Shown piece after piece: positions 29,598-38,386 of a stretch of DNA of 64,000 bases (positions within the stretch are counted from its first letter, which is position 1; each line of letters starts with the position of its first letter). A program made the position numbers and the translations under genes. This DNA comes from Bacteroidia bacterium (GTDB taxonomy: Bacteria; Bacteroidota; Bacteroidia; Bacteroidales; Bacteroidaceae): the NCBI GenBank assembly GCA_009929715.1, contig RZZX01000003.1, forward strand, positions 1-64,000, given 5' to 3'. The notes below the pieces were generated by a model. The model was not told the DNA's origin and did no database searches. It worked only from the letters and a program-made list of their open reading frames with translations.

Positions 29598-30734
29598 ATG
29601 GCAGGCATCTATATACATATTCCTTTTTGCAAAACTCGCTGCATCTATTGCGACTTTTATTCAACGACTCAAAGCGAACTGAAAACAACTTATGTGGCGG
29701 CGCTCTGTAAAGAGCTGAAAGACCGAAAAGGGTATCTCAACGGAGAGCCTATTGAGACAATCTATTTTGGAGGGGGCACTCCTTCACAACTGGAGAAGGG
29801 GGATTTTCAACGGATTTTCCAAACGATCAAGGAGACTTACGGCATGGAGTCGTGCACGGAGATAACTTTGGAAGCGAACCCGGATGATCTTACCGATGCT
29901 TACTTAACGAGCTTGGCTAGCTTACCATTCAACCGCATCAGCATGGGGATACAGACTTTTCAAGATGAGACGTTGAGGTTGCTTAACCGCCGACATAATA
30001 GCCAACAAGCCATTGAGGCGGTAGCCCGATGCCGAAAAGCGGGATTCAGAAATATCAGCATCGATCTTATTTACGGCTTACCCAACGAAACATTGGCACA
30101 ATGGCAACGCGATCTGGATCTAGCTATCGGCCTCGAAGTGGAACACCTCTCGGCTTACCACCTGACTTACGAAGAGAATACGCCGCTCTACCGGATGCTC
30201 TGCCAACAGCAAGTGAAGGAGGTCGACGAGGAGAGTAGCATTACTTTCTTTACGCTCCTGATAAAGACCTTGAAGGAGGCGGGGTATGAGCAGTATGAAA
30301 TCTCTAATTTCTGTCGGCCAGGCAAACAGGCTCAACACAACTCTGCTTACTGGAAGGGCATACATTATCTGGGATGTGGGGCCTCTGCCCACTCCTATAA
30401 CGGAACGGAACGTGAATGGAACATCGCCTCCATCGAACGTTATATCGCCGGAATGGAGACTAACTGCCGCAACTACGAAATAGAAATACTCGATGTACAG
30501 AGCAGATACAATGATCGCATTGTCACTTCTATCCGAACGCAATGGGGCCTTTCACTGCAAGTACTTGAAGAGGAGTTCGGAAAAGAGCTACTTAATTATT
30601 GCCTCAAAATGGCCGATCCTTATCTTAAAACGGGCCAACTGGTTCTACGCGATGGGGCTTTATGCTTAACCACGGAGGGGATTTTCGTATCAGACAGTGT
30701 GATGCGCGATCTGCTTTTTGTTGAGGAAGAATAG
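29598..30734 (+). CDS. hemW: Radical SAM coproporphyrinogen III oxidase-like protein HemW
   Basis: AGIYIHIPFCKTRCIYCDFYS (CxxxCxxC); YFGGGTPS; SIDLIYGLPNE. Confidence 0.93.
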   Translation: MAGIYIHIPFCKTRCIYCDFYSTTQSELKTTYVAALCKELKDRKGYLNGEPIETIYFGGGTPSQLEKGDFQRIFQTIKETYGMESCTEITLEANPDDLTDAYLTSLASLPFNRISMGIQTFQDETLRLLNRRHNSQQAIEAVARCRKAGFRNISIDLIYGLPNETLAQWQRDLDLAIGLEVEHLSAYHLTYEENTPLYRMLCQQQVKEVDEESSITFFTLLIKTLKEAGYEQYEISNFCRPGKQAQHNSAYWKGIHYLGCGASAHSYNGTEREWNIASIERYIAGMETNCRNYEIEILDVQSRYNDRIVTSIRTQWGLSLQVLEEEFGKELLNYCLKMADPYLKTGQLVLRDGALCLTTEGIFVSDSVMRDLLFVEEE

Positions 30735-30836
30735 CTATTTCAAATTATCATTTAAGCACCCAAAAAGAGCATAATGCTTTCTTTTTGGAAAGACAAACCC
30801 CCGAATCTATTACAATCATGTTTCAAAAAAGAGGTA

Positions 30837-30862
30837 AAAAGAACCAAAAAGGTTCTTTCTTC
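30837..30862 (+). terminator. Stem-loop downstream of hemW
   Basis: AAAGAACC-aaaaa-GGTTCTTT followed by a T-rich tract. Confidence 0.6.
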
Positions 30863-30876
30863 TTGATCTAAATCAA
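30863..30876. promoter_or_regulatory. Putative CRP/FNR-family binding site TTGATCTAAATCAA
   Basis: Exact match to TTGAT-N4-ATCAA, upstream of -7 box TATCTTTG at 30938-30945. Confidence 0.5.
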
Positions 30877-31032
30877 AAAACAAGCACTTTCATACAGTTT
30901 CCACGATCAATCTCTTGCTACAAAAGAATCAGCCCGTTATCTTTGCATCAGGTAAAAGGATAACAAACACCAATCAAGCGTGTTTCAATAGGTATTAGAT
31001 GAATGTTTTCAGGTAACAAAAATGAGTAAAAG

Positions 31033-31386
31033 ATGAAAAAGATTGGATTGATTTTAGTGGGAGTGGTATGTTTTAGTCTAACTGGTTTAGCAGGAAACAA
31101 ACAACCGGCAACAGCCAAATGGGCAGGTAATATTAATGTAGAGAAATTGAGCGAATACCTCAAGTTGAACAACTGTCAAAGTTCAGAGGTTTCGAACATC
31201 TGCGACTTCTTTTCAGAACAGATGAACCACGCTACAACAGCGCGTTTCGACCAAAACAAGAAACTTCGTCAGGCTATCTACGGCAACCTCAAATTAATGA
31301 AACAGACATTAAGTAAAGAGCAGTACGCCAAATACCTGACTATCATGAACATCACCCTATCCAACAAAGGTATTGAGTTGAAGTAA
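31033..31386 (+). CDS. Small secreted protein, function unknown
   Basis: Signal peptide MKKIGLILVGVVCFSLTGLAG; helical, possibly Spy/LTXXQ-like; terminator at about 31420-31463. Confidence 0.75.
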   Translation: MKKIGLILVGVVCFSLTGLAGNKQPATAKWAGNINVEKLSEYLKLNNCQSSEVSNICDFFSEQMNHATTARFDQNKKLRQAIYGNLKLMKQTLSKEQYAKYLTIMNITLSNKGIELK

Positions 31387-31419
31387 TGTTTTTTAGTTAG
31401 TATAAAAAGAGAGAGAAAG

Positions 31420-31463
31420 TCAAAAGTTGCTTTGAGCATTATGTTCAAAGCAACTTTTTTTTA
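31420..31463 (+). terminator. Terminator after the small secreted protein gene
   Basis: AAAAGTTGCTTTGA ... TCAAAGCAACTTTTTTTT. Confidence 0.85.
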
Positions 31464-31759
31464 GTTCCTCCTATTTTAAGCTCAGTCCGCCTCCCCGGTG
31501 AAGAACGTTGTTTGGTTTTATAATTTGCTTACCTTTGAAAAAACCTTTTCTTGCCACACCAGAAAGTAAAAAACATCCTCTCCCTACACATCTGTCACTA
31601 GAATGCTCGAATAGCCGATAAAAACAGCCTTTGGAGCGCATACATCACATCAGACGAGTGCCTATTCACTGACTTTTGAGCCAAAGTCTAGGCCGTTTTA
31701 GTCGGATGATGCTTAGCTTATGACTCTATCGCCGTTAAGTTAAGTCAGAAAGGCAAGAA

Positions 31760-31861
31760 CTTTTCTACACTTCACCTAGGTGAAGTATACACTTCGCCTA
31801 GGTGAAGTATACACGTCACCCGGGTGAAGTGTACACTTCATGCAGGTGAAGTGTAGAAAAG
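31760..31861. repeat. Array of four 22-bp palindromic units inside a 17-bp perfect inverted repeat
   Basis: Units at 31766-31787, 31788-31809, 31810-31831 and 31832-31853 (TACACTTCACCTAGGTGAAGTA type). CTTTTCTACACTTCACC (31760-31776) is the exact reverse complement of 31845-31861. Confidence 0.95.
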
Positions 31862-32061
31862 AGAGGCAGAAAACAACTAAACACCTGTGAGTTATCCCCT
31901 TATTAAAGATTCACCTCCACTTAACGGCACCGATAGATCGATAAATTCGCTTTATTTCTAGACCATAAATGTGTCACTTTGACCAGATGACTCCGTTTTT
32001 TTTAAATCAAGCCACCCAGTCGTTTCAATGAAACAGCCCCACCTCGTTCTCGGGCTGATCT

Positions 32062-33114
32062 CTATTTTATAGTAACCATGGTAGCCCCAAAGCCATACTC
32101 TTGGAAAGAAGCATCCTGATACCGGCAAGTTTTATAACGGTGTTTCAGCGCCTCAATGAGCGCTTTACGAAGCACCCCATCACCCTTACCGTGAATAAAC
32201 ACAATCTTCTTCTCACGCTCATGACCATAAGTCTCCATCACTTCATGAAACTTACTTAATTGGTAATCCAACATCTCTTTATGTCCCAATCCTGTGGTAT
32301 CATCAAGCAAAGCATCGATATGCAAGTCGACCTCCAAAGGCGACATTTTATCCCTTACCGGCTTTACAAGCGGTTGCGACCGCGGTTTATCCGTCCCCTT
32401 ATGTTCAAGCAAAGCCGTTTGAAGCTCCTCGGCCGAAACAAAAACCTGTTTAGCAGGCACGTCATTTTTCACCACATCGTAAATCAAAGCCGGTTGGTCG
32501 AAAAAGTCAGAATCGGCAAACGTATGCAGTTTATAAAACTTCACAGTATCAATGCGGAACTCCACACTAACAGCCGGTTTAAAGAGAGCCGATTTGCCAT
32601 CCTTAAAAGCGATAAACTGCACAGCTACCCGTTCCATATCATTCAATTGCTCCTTTGAAAACTCCTCCAAAAGAAACTTCGTGTTAGGCTGAACCAACCC
32701 ATGTGAGCGTGTTTTCCAAGCCTTTCCTTCGGCACTCGAATAGGTATAATATAGAAAATAGTTGGTATCGTTCACCAAGTAAGCCTCAAAAGTCGTAGAG
32801 CTGATTGTTTTAATATTTTCGGGCACATACGCCAAATAGACATTCAACTGATCTCCCCCGCGCAACTCTGTTGGCCGATAAGCAGGCATTTCAGGTTTAA
32901 CAGGTTGAGCTGGCGTTTCAACCTTCGGTGCAGCAGTCGACCCTTTTCTCTTTAGATTATAATCGTCGGTCTCGATCACCACGCACTCTCTGAGCGGCAT
33001 AGGGATATCGAATCCATCGGCATCCTCCACTAAAACAAGATCTTTACCTTGGAATCCGGTTACGATTCCTCCCCCTACTTCACTCAAGAAGCGTACTTTA
33101 TCTCCTATTTTCAT
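32062..33114 (-). CDS. DUF2027 and Smr (MutS2 C-terminal-like) domain protein
   Basis: C-terminal Smr domain (EVDLHIDAL...[18 protein letters not shown]) and N-terminal DUF2027-type region. Confidence 0.85.
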   Translation of the reverse strand: MKIGDKVRFLSEVGGGIVTGFQGKDLVLVEDADGFDIPMPLRECVVIETDDYNLKRKGSTAAPKVETPAQPVKPEMPAYRPTELRGGDQLNVYLAYVPENIKTISSTTFEAYLVNDTNYFLYYTYSSAEGKAWKTRSHGLVQPNTKFLLEEFSKEQLNDMERVAVQFIAFKDGKSALFKPAVSVEFRIDTVKFYKLHTFADSDFFDQPALIYDVVKNDVPAKQVFVSAEELQTALLEHKGTDKPRSQPLVKPVRDKMSPLEVDLHIDALLDDTTGLGHKEMLDYQLSKFHEVMETYGHEREKKIVFIHGKGDGVLRKALIEALKHRYKTCRYQDASFQEYGFGATMVTIK

Positions 33115-33156
33115 CGGTTATATACATTTTAAAGATTTGCACTCTGCATTTTACAG

Positions 33157-33174
33157 CAAATATAGCTACTTTTG
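33157..33174. promoter_or_regulatory. Abutting divergent -7 boxes CAAATATA-GC-TACTTTTG
   Basis: Minus-strand TATATTTG (33157-33164) and plus-strand TACTTTTG (33167-33174), 2 bp apart. Confidence 0.6.
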
Positions 33175-33195
33175 CAGTCGCAAAGAAAAAAAACG

Positions 33196-34416
33196 ATGAA
33201 AGAAAATCCAAAACATATCCGTATCAGTGAATACAATTATCCGTTGCCGGATGAACGTATAGCCAAATTTCCGTTGCCCGTACGCGACCAATCGAAGCTT
33301 CTCCTCTACCGCCATGGCGAAGTGAGCGAAGACCGCTTCACCGCCCTGCCCCACTATCTGCCGGAAAAAAGCTTAATGGTCTTTAATAACACCAAGGTCA
33401 TTCAAGCGCGCCTTCATTTCCGCAAAGAGACTGGTGCACTCATTGAAGTGTTCTGCCTCGAACCCATCCAGCCAACTGACTATGCGTTGAACTTTCAGCA
33501 GACAGAGCACGCCGCTTGGCTTTGCATGATCGGCAATCTGAAGAAATGGAAAGAGGGAACACTGAAAAAAGAGCTGACAGTAAAAGGACACCTCATCACA
33601 CTGACGGCTACACGGGGAGCTTGCCACGGCACAAGCCATTGGGTGGACTTCCGTTGGGATAGCTGCGAGGTGACCTTTGCCGATATCTTGGAGGTTTTCG
33701 GTGAACTGCCCATCCCCCCCTACCTCAACCGCGAAACAGAAGAAAAAGATAAAGAGACGTACCAGACCGTCTATTCTAAAATACAAGGTTCAGTGGCTGC
33801 GCCAACAGCCGGCTTACACTTTACGCCTCAAGTACTTGCTGCTCTCGAGCAGAAAGAGATCGAGCTCGAAGAGCTCACGCTGCATGTGGGGGCAGGTACC
33901 TTCAAACCTGTCAAAAGTGAAGAGATAGAGGGGCACGAGATGCACACAGAGTATATCTCTGTTACCCGCCGAACCATCGAGAAACTGATTGCACACAACG
34001 GGTGTGCCACAGCAGTAGGAACCACATCGGTACGGACACTCGAAAGTCTCTACCACATCGGGGTTACGCTAAGCCGGCACCCCGAAACGACCGAACAGGA
34101 GTTGCACGTGCAGCAGTGGCAACCGTACGAAACCGCTTCTACCCTTTCGGCAGTAGAAGCGTTGCAACAAGTGGTGGACTATCTCGACCGTCACCAGATG
34201 GAGACTTTGCACAGCAGCACACAAATCATCATTGCTCCAGGCTACGATTACAAGATTGTGAAGGCAATGGTAACCAATTTCCACCAACCGCAAAGTACCC
34301 TTTTACTTCTGGTATCGGCTTTTGTGAAAGGAGACTGGGAGACTATTTACCGTTATGCCCTGAGCCACGACTTTCGGTTCTTGAGCTACGGCGATTCCTC
34401 TTTACTCATTCCTTAA
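33196..34416 (+). CDS. queA: S-adenosylmethionine:tRNA ribosyltransferase-isomerase
   Basis: QueA-like: FNNTKVIQARL, GSVAAPTAGLHFT, VGAGTFKPV, TTSVRTLES. Confidence 0.9.
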   Translation: MKENPKHIRISEYNYPLPDERIAKFPLPVRDQSKLLLYRHGEVSEDRFTALPHYLPEKSLMVFNNTKVIQARLHFRKETGALIEVFCLEPIQPTDYALNFQQTEHAAWLCMIGNLKKWKEGTLKKELTVKGHLITLTATRGACHGTSHWVDFRWDSCEVTFADILEVFGELPIPPYLNRETEEKDKETYQTVYSKIQGSVAAPTAGLHFTPQVLAALEQKEIELEELTLHVGAGTFKPVKSEEIEGHEMHTEYISVTRRTIEKLIAHNGCATAVGTTSVRTLESLYHIGVTLSRHPETTEQELHVQQWQPYETASTLSAVEALQQVVDYLDRHQMETLHSSTQIIIAPGYDYKIVKAMVTNFHQPQSTLLLLVSAFVKGDWETIYRYALSHDFRFLSYGDSSLLIP

Positions 34417-34428
34417 ACAGAACCGATC

Positions 34429-34944
34429 ATGCTAAAAGACAATAACCAAGAACAGCTACCTATCGTCGAGGAGAGTGGCGAAATAAAGGGAGCAGCCACC
34501 CGAGGTGAGTGCCACAACGGTAGCAAGTTACTCCATCCGGTGGTTCACCTGCACGTTCTTAATTCTCAAGGGGAGCTTTATCTTCAGAAACGGTCAACGT
34601 GGAAGGATATCCAACCTGGTCGATGGGATACGGCCGTAGGTGGTCATATCGATTTGGGCGAGAACGTAGAAACAGCCTTAAAACGGGAGGCTCAAGAAGA
34701 ACTAGGGATTACGGATTATGTACCCGAATTGATAACCCGCTATGTGTTTGAATCGGACTGCGAAAAAGAACTGGTCTTCGTCCACAAAACAATTTACGAC
34801 GGAGCAATCACGCCGAGTGAAGAGCTCGACGGCGGACGCTTTTGGCGTTTCGATGAGATCGAAGCGCATTTGAATCAAGGTCTCTTTACGCCCAACTTCG
34901 AACAGGAGTTTTCTCGTATCAAAGCCCACTTAGTTCACCCTTAA
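34429..34944 (+). CDS. NUDIX hydrolase
   Basis: Nudix box GHIDLGENVETALKREAQEELGI. Confidence 0.92.
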   Translation: MLKDNNQEQLPIVEESGEIKGAATRGECHNGSKLLHPVVHLHVLNSQGELYLQKRSTWKDIQPGRWDTAVGGHIDLGENVETALKREAQEELGITDYVPELITRYVFESDCEKELVFVHKTIYDGAITPSEELDGGRFWRFDEIEAHLNQGLFTPNFEQEFSRIKAHLVHP

Positions 34945-35000
34945 AAGAAAGAACAAGCGTAGTCCCTTTTCATCCTATGCACACTCTCTTTTTACCCCAA

Positions 35001-35042
35001 AACGGCGCACCCCTCTGAAAGGAGTACGCCGTCTATTTTTGT
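35001..35042. terminator. Terminator between the NUDIX gene and glmM
   Basis: ACGGCG ... CGCCGT imperfect stem followed by a T-rich tract. Confidence 0.6.
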
Positions 35043-35097
35043 TATAATAAAGAAGAGTCCGGTCTTCAGCCAACGCTATCCGTAACTCTACAAAGAG

Positions 35098-36489
35098 TTA
35101 TTTCTTAGCTAACTCATAGATCACTGCCATGATTTGATGACCGATTTCCTCGGCCGCTTCAAGTGTCGCAGCTTCACTATACACCCGAATAATCGGTTCC
35201 GTATTACTTTTACGAAGATGCACCCATTGATCAGCAAAGTCGATCTTCACCCCATCAATGTCATTAATCTCTTCGTTCTTATAAATCTCTTTGACCTTGG
35301 CCAAGATCGCATCAACATCAATCTCCGGAGTCAAATCCACCCGATTCTTCGCCATGAAGTAACCCGGATACTGTGCACGAAGCTCACTCACCTTCTTACC
35401 CTCATGAGCCAGATGACTCAAGAACAAAGCAATGCCCACTAAAGCATCGCGGCCGTAATGACTCTCCGGATAGATTACTCCACCGTTACCTTCACCGCCA
35501 ATCACAGCATTGGTCTCTTTCATTTTAGTCACCACATTCACCTCGCCTACTGCCGATGCGCTGTAAGTCATGCCATATTGGCGAGTCACATCGCGCAAAG
35601 CACGGGTAGAACTTAAGTTAGAGACGGTATTACCCGGCGTATGTTTCAAGACATAATCGGCTACCGAAACCAACGTATACTCTTCACCGTACATGGTACC
35701 ATCTTCCGAGATCATCGCCAAACGGTCCACATCAGGATCGACCACAAAAGCCACATCAGCTTTTCCTTGCTTCATGAGATCCATGATATCGCCCAAGTTC
35801 TTCTCAAGCGGCTCTGGGTTATGAGCAAAATGTCCGGTAGGTTCACAGTACAATTTCTCAACGTGTTGTACGCCCAATTGTTCGAGCAGCTGTGGCAAGA
35901 TGATTCCTCCAACAGAGTTCACACAGTCTATTGCCACTCTAAAGTTGGCTTCCTTAATAGCCTCTACATCGACCAATTTAAGAGCCAGCACACTATCGAT
36001 ATGTTTCTGATTGTATGTCAAGTCCTGACGATACGTACCAATACGATCTACGTCTGCATAATCGAAGGCCTCAGCCTCAGCGATGCACAGCACCTCGTTG
36101 CCCTCGGCAGCATTCAGGAACTCCCCATGCTCATTGAGCAATTTCAAGGCATTCCATTGTTTAGGGTTGTGCGAAGCAGTCAGGATAATTCCCCCGCAAG
36201 CGCCTTCCATGGTCACAGCCAATTCGGTAGTGGGTGTAGAAGCCAAGTCTATATCGACCACATCCCAGCCCATACCCATGAGCGTACCCACAACAACATT
36301 CTTCACCATTTCGCCCGAGATACGTGCATCACGTCCCACAACAATTTTGTTGCTTGTAGAGTGGCACGTCCGACGAATCAGCGTGGCATAAGCCGATGTA
36401 AATTTCACAATGTCGAGCGGATTCAATCCCTCGCCCACACTTCCGCCAATTGTTCCGCGGATTCCAGAGATAGATTTGATTAGAGTCAT
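35098..36489 (-). CDS. glmM: Phosphoglucosamine mutase
   Basis: GIRGTIGG, LTASHNPKQWNALK, DPDVDRLA, GEGNGGVIYP. Confidence 0.88.
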   Translation of the reverse strand: MTLIKSISGIRGTIGGSVGEGLNPLDIVKFTSAYATLIRRTCHSTSNKIVVGRDARISGEMVKNVVVGTLMGMGWDVVDIDLASTPTTELAVTMEGACGGIILTASHNPKQWNALKLLNEHGEFLNAAEGNEVLCIAEAEAFDYADVDRIGTYRQDLTYNQKHIDSVLALKLVDVEAIKEANFRVAIDCVNSVGGIILPQLLEQLGVQHVEKLYCEPTGHFAHNPEPLEKNLGDIMDLMKQGKADVAFVVDPDVDRLAMISEDGTMYGEEYTLVSVADYVLKHTPGNTVSNLSSTRALRDVTRQYGMTYSASAVGEVNVVTKMKETNAVIGGEGNGGVIYPESHYGRDALVGIALFLSHLAHEGKKVSELRAQYPGYFMAKNRVDLTPEIDVDAILAKVKEIYKNEEINDIDGVKIDFADQWVHLRKSNTEPIIRVYSEAATLEAAEEIGHQIMAVIYELAKK

Positions 36490-36521
36490 AAAATAAAGTT
36501 AGTTATATTTGATGTTGTGCG

Positions 36522-37184
36522 TCAATTCTGAGCTTTTGAAAAAGACCAAATGTCATAATAATAGGGCTGTACATATTGCTGTGCAGAGTTATGCCCCATC
36601 TTAGAAGGGACAATCAAGCGCACATGCGAATTGTTTCTCAAATAGGGCAAAGCTAAAAGCCAGCCCGATGGTACGGCAGTAGATCCATAAACACTGGCCC
36701 AAAGATAGCTCATCTCGATAAACGTACCGTACGAGCTTTCATTTTCGACCACATAGCGGAACACAGCCGGTAACGCATACCATTCCGGATGCATATCCGA
36801 TAACCCTGGTATAAAGACATTCAGCGTTGTGGTATCACCTAAAGCAATGTTTTCTTCGACGTAGCGGACACAGATGTTATCGTTCGTAGCGAAGGTGTCT
36901 ACCTTATTAATCTCGCCACCACTCTCTGCCTTACCACCACGGTCGGCAATCTGCATATAAACGCCATTGGAGAACAACACATATTCGTTCTTTTTCAAAT
37001 CGGTTATTGTATCTTTCTCAAATTCATCTTTAGAGATCACGGTTATGCCACGGTCTTTAATTAACCGGCTGACAGCCTCTCTCTCGTCACTAAGCATCTC
37101 AGCATACGTTTTAGTATTATCACACGACTGAAAAATGCTTCCGAGAAGTAAGACTGAGAAACACAATACGATACTATTCTTCAT
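36522..37184 (-). CDS. DUF4827-type putative lipoprotein
   Basis: Lipobox-like SIFQSC; overall resemblance to DUF4827 family. Confidence 0.65.
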   Translation of the reverse strand: MKNSIVLCFSVLLLGSIFQSCDNTKTYAEMLSDEREAVSRLIKDRGITVISKDEFEKDTITDLKKNEYVLFSNGVYMQIADRGGKAESGGEINKVDTFATNDNICVRYVEENIALGDTTTLNVFIPGLSDMHPEWYALPAVFRYVVENESSYGTFIEMSYLWASVYGSTAVPSGWLLALPYLRNNSHVRLIVPSKMGHNSAQQYVQPYYYDIWSFSKAQN

Positions 37185-37303
37185 GTTCTATAAATTAGCT
37201 ATGTTTTGCACAAATGTATTTCAAATTCACTAAATGTTGACCGTCTAAAGTTGAAAGTTCTAATCTTTTAACCTTTCACGATAAACTTTTAACCTTACGT
37301 TTT

Positions 37304-38341
37304 TCAACTTTTAGCCGTCAGCAACGGCTTATAGGCGTCGATGGCTTTTTCAAACACCTTAATCGCCTCTTCCATCGTTCCGTAAAACTCACCACCGGAA
37401 GCGTTTAGATGCCCTCCGCCATTGAAAAAATCGGCTGCTAAACGGTTGCATGGAAAGGTCCCCACCGAGCGCAAAGAGATCTTGATCATTTTCTTTTCAG
37501 TATCTTCACGCAAGAAACAAGAGAAACAGACGTTCTTAATGGACAAAGGGATGTTGACAAACCCTTCACTATCGCCCTTGATGTAGGTAAAACGGCTCTG
37601 TTCATCTTTGGTGAGAGTGATCAGTGCACTTTGATGCTCTGGATAGACTTTCATGTTTGAAAGGATATACCCCATCAGTCGCAAGCGACTTTCAGAATAG
37701 GTATTGAAGACCTTGCGGTAGATATCGTCTTTATCGATTCCTTTCGATAGGAGTTCACTGATGATAAAATAGATCTCACGGTTGTTCGAGTTATAAGTAA
37801 ACCCACCCGTATCGGTCATCATACCAGTATAGATGCATTCGGCTCCTTCTTTGGTAATCTCACTGAAGTATCCCATCCGACAAATTAAGCGAAAGATCAA
37901 CTCGGAGGTCGACGAGATATGTGGATAAGACATCTCGATGTCGCAAAAACCTTCGGGATGTAAATGGTGATCGACCAATAATTTTCGTGCCGGTGAGGCA
38001 GAAACGGCATCGGCCATGCCATCAATGCGTTTCAAAGCATTGAAATCGAGGCAACAAATCACATCGGCTTCGGCTATCAGCTTATCGGCAAACTCTTTAT
38101 AACGATCGTACAACAGGATGTCTTTGGCACCCGGCATCCATTTAAGGAAGTCGGGAAAGGCATTGGGAACAATGATGGTCGCTGTTTTATCTTGTGACTC
38201 TAAGAAATGAGCCAGCCCCAAGGAGGAACCGATGGCATCACCATCGGGACCAACGTGCGCCACAATGACCATCTTTTCAGCACGGTTCAGCCATTTGGCA
38301 AAATGGTCTATTTTATTTTGATCAATAACTTTACTCAACAT
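37304..38341 (-). CDS. DHH/DHHA1 phosphoesterase, NrnA-like
   Basis: AHVGPDGDAIGSSLGL, DHH motif VDHHLHPEG, GGGHLNASGG. Confidence 0.9.
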   Translation of the reverse strand: MLSKVIDQNKIDHFAKWLNRAEKMVIVAHVGPDGDAIGSSLGLAHFLESQDKTATIIVPNAFPDFLKWMPGAKDILLYDRYKEFADKLIAEADVICCLDFNALKRIDGMADAVSASPARKLLVDHHLHPEGFCDIEMSYPHISSTSELIFRLICRMGYFSEITKEGAECIYTGMMTDTGGFTYNSNNREIYFIISELLSKGIDKDDIYRKVFNTYSESRLRLMGYILSNMKVYPEHQSALITLTKDEQSRFTYIKGDSEGFVNIPLSIKNVCFSCFLREDTEKKMIKISLRSVGTFPCNRLAADFFNGGGHLNASGGEFYGTMEEAIKVFEKAIDAYKPLLTAKS

Positions 38342-38386
38342 GTCTTTTATCTGTTTTACCTGCAAAAATACGATAATTCTTCAGAC

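Noticed and set aside
31760-31861. CRISPR array
   Set aside because: Units are directly abutting and palindromic with no unique spacers, and no cas genes are nearby.
35641-36483. 280-aa ORF on the + strand
   Set aside because: It lies entirely antisense to glmM, has His/Arg/Ser-rich low-quality composition, and no recognisable domain. It is a shadow ORF of a conserved gene.
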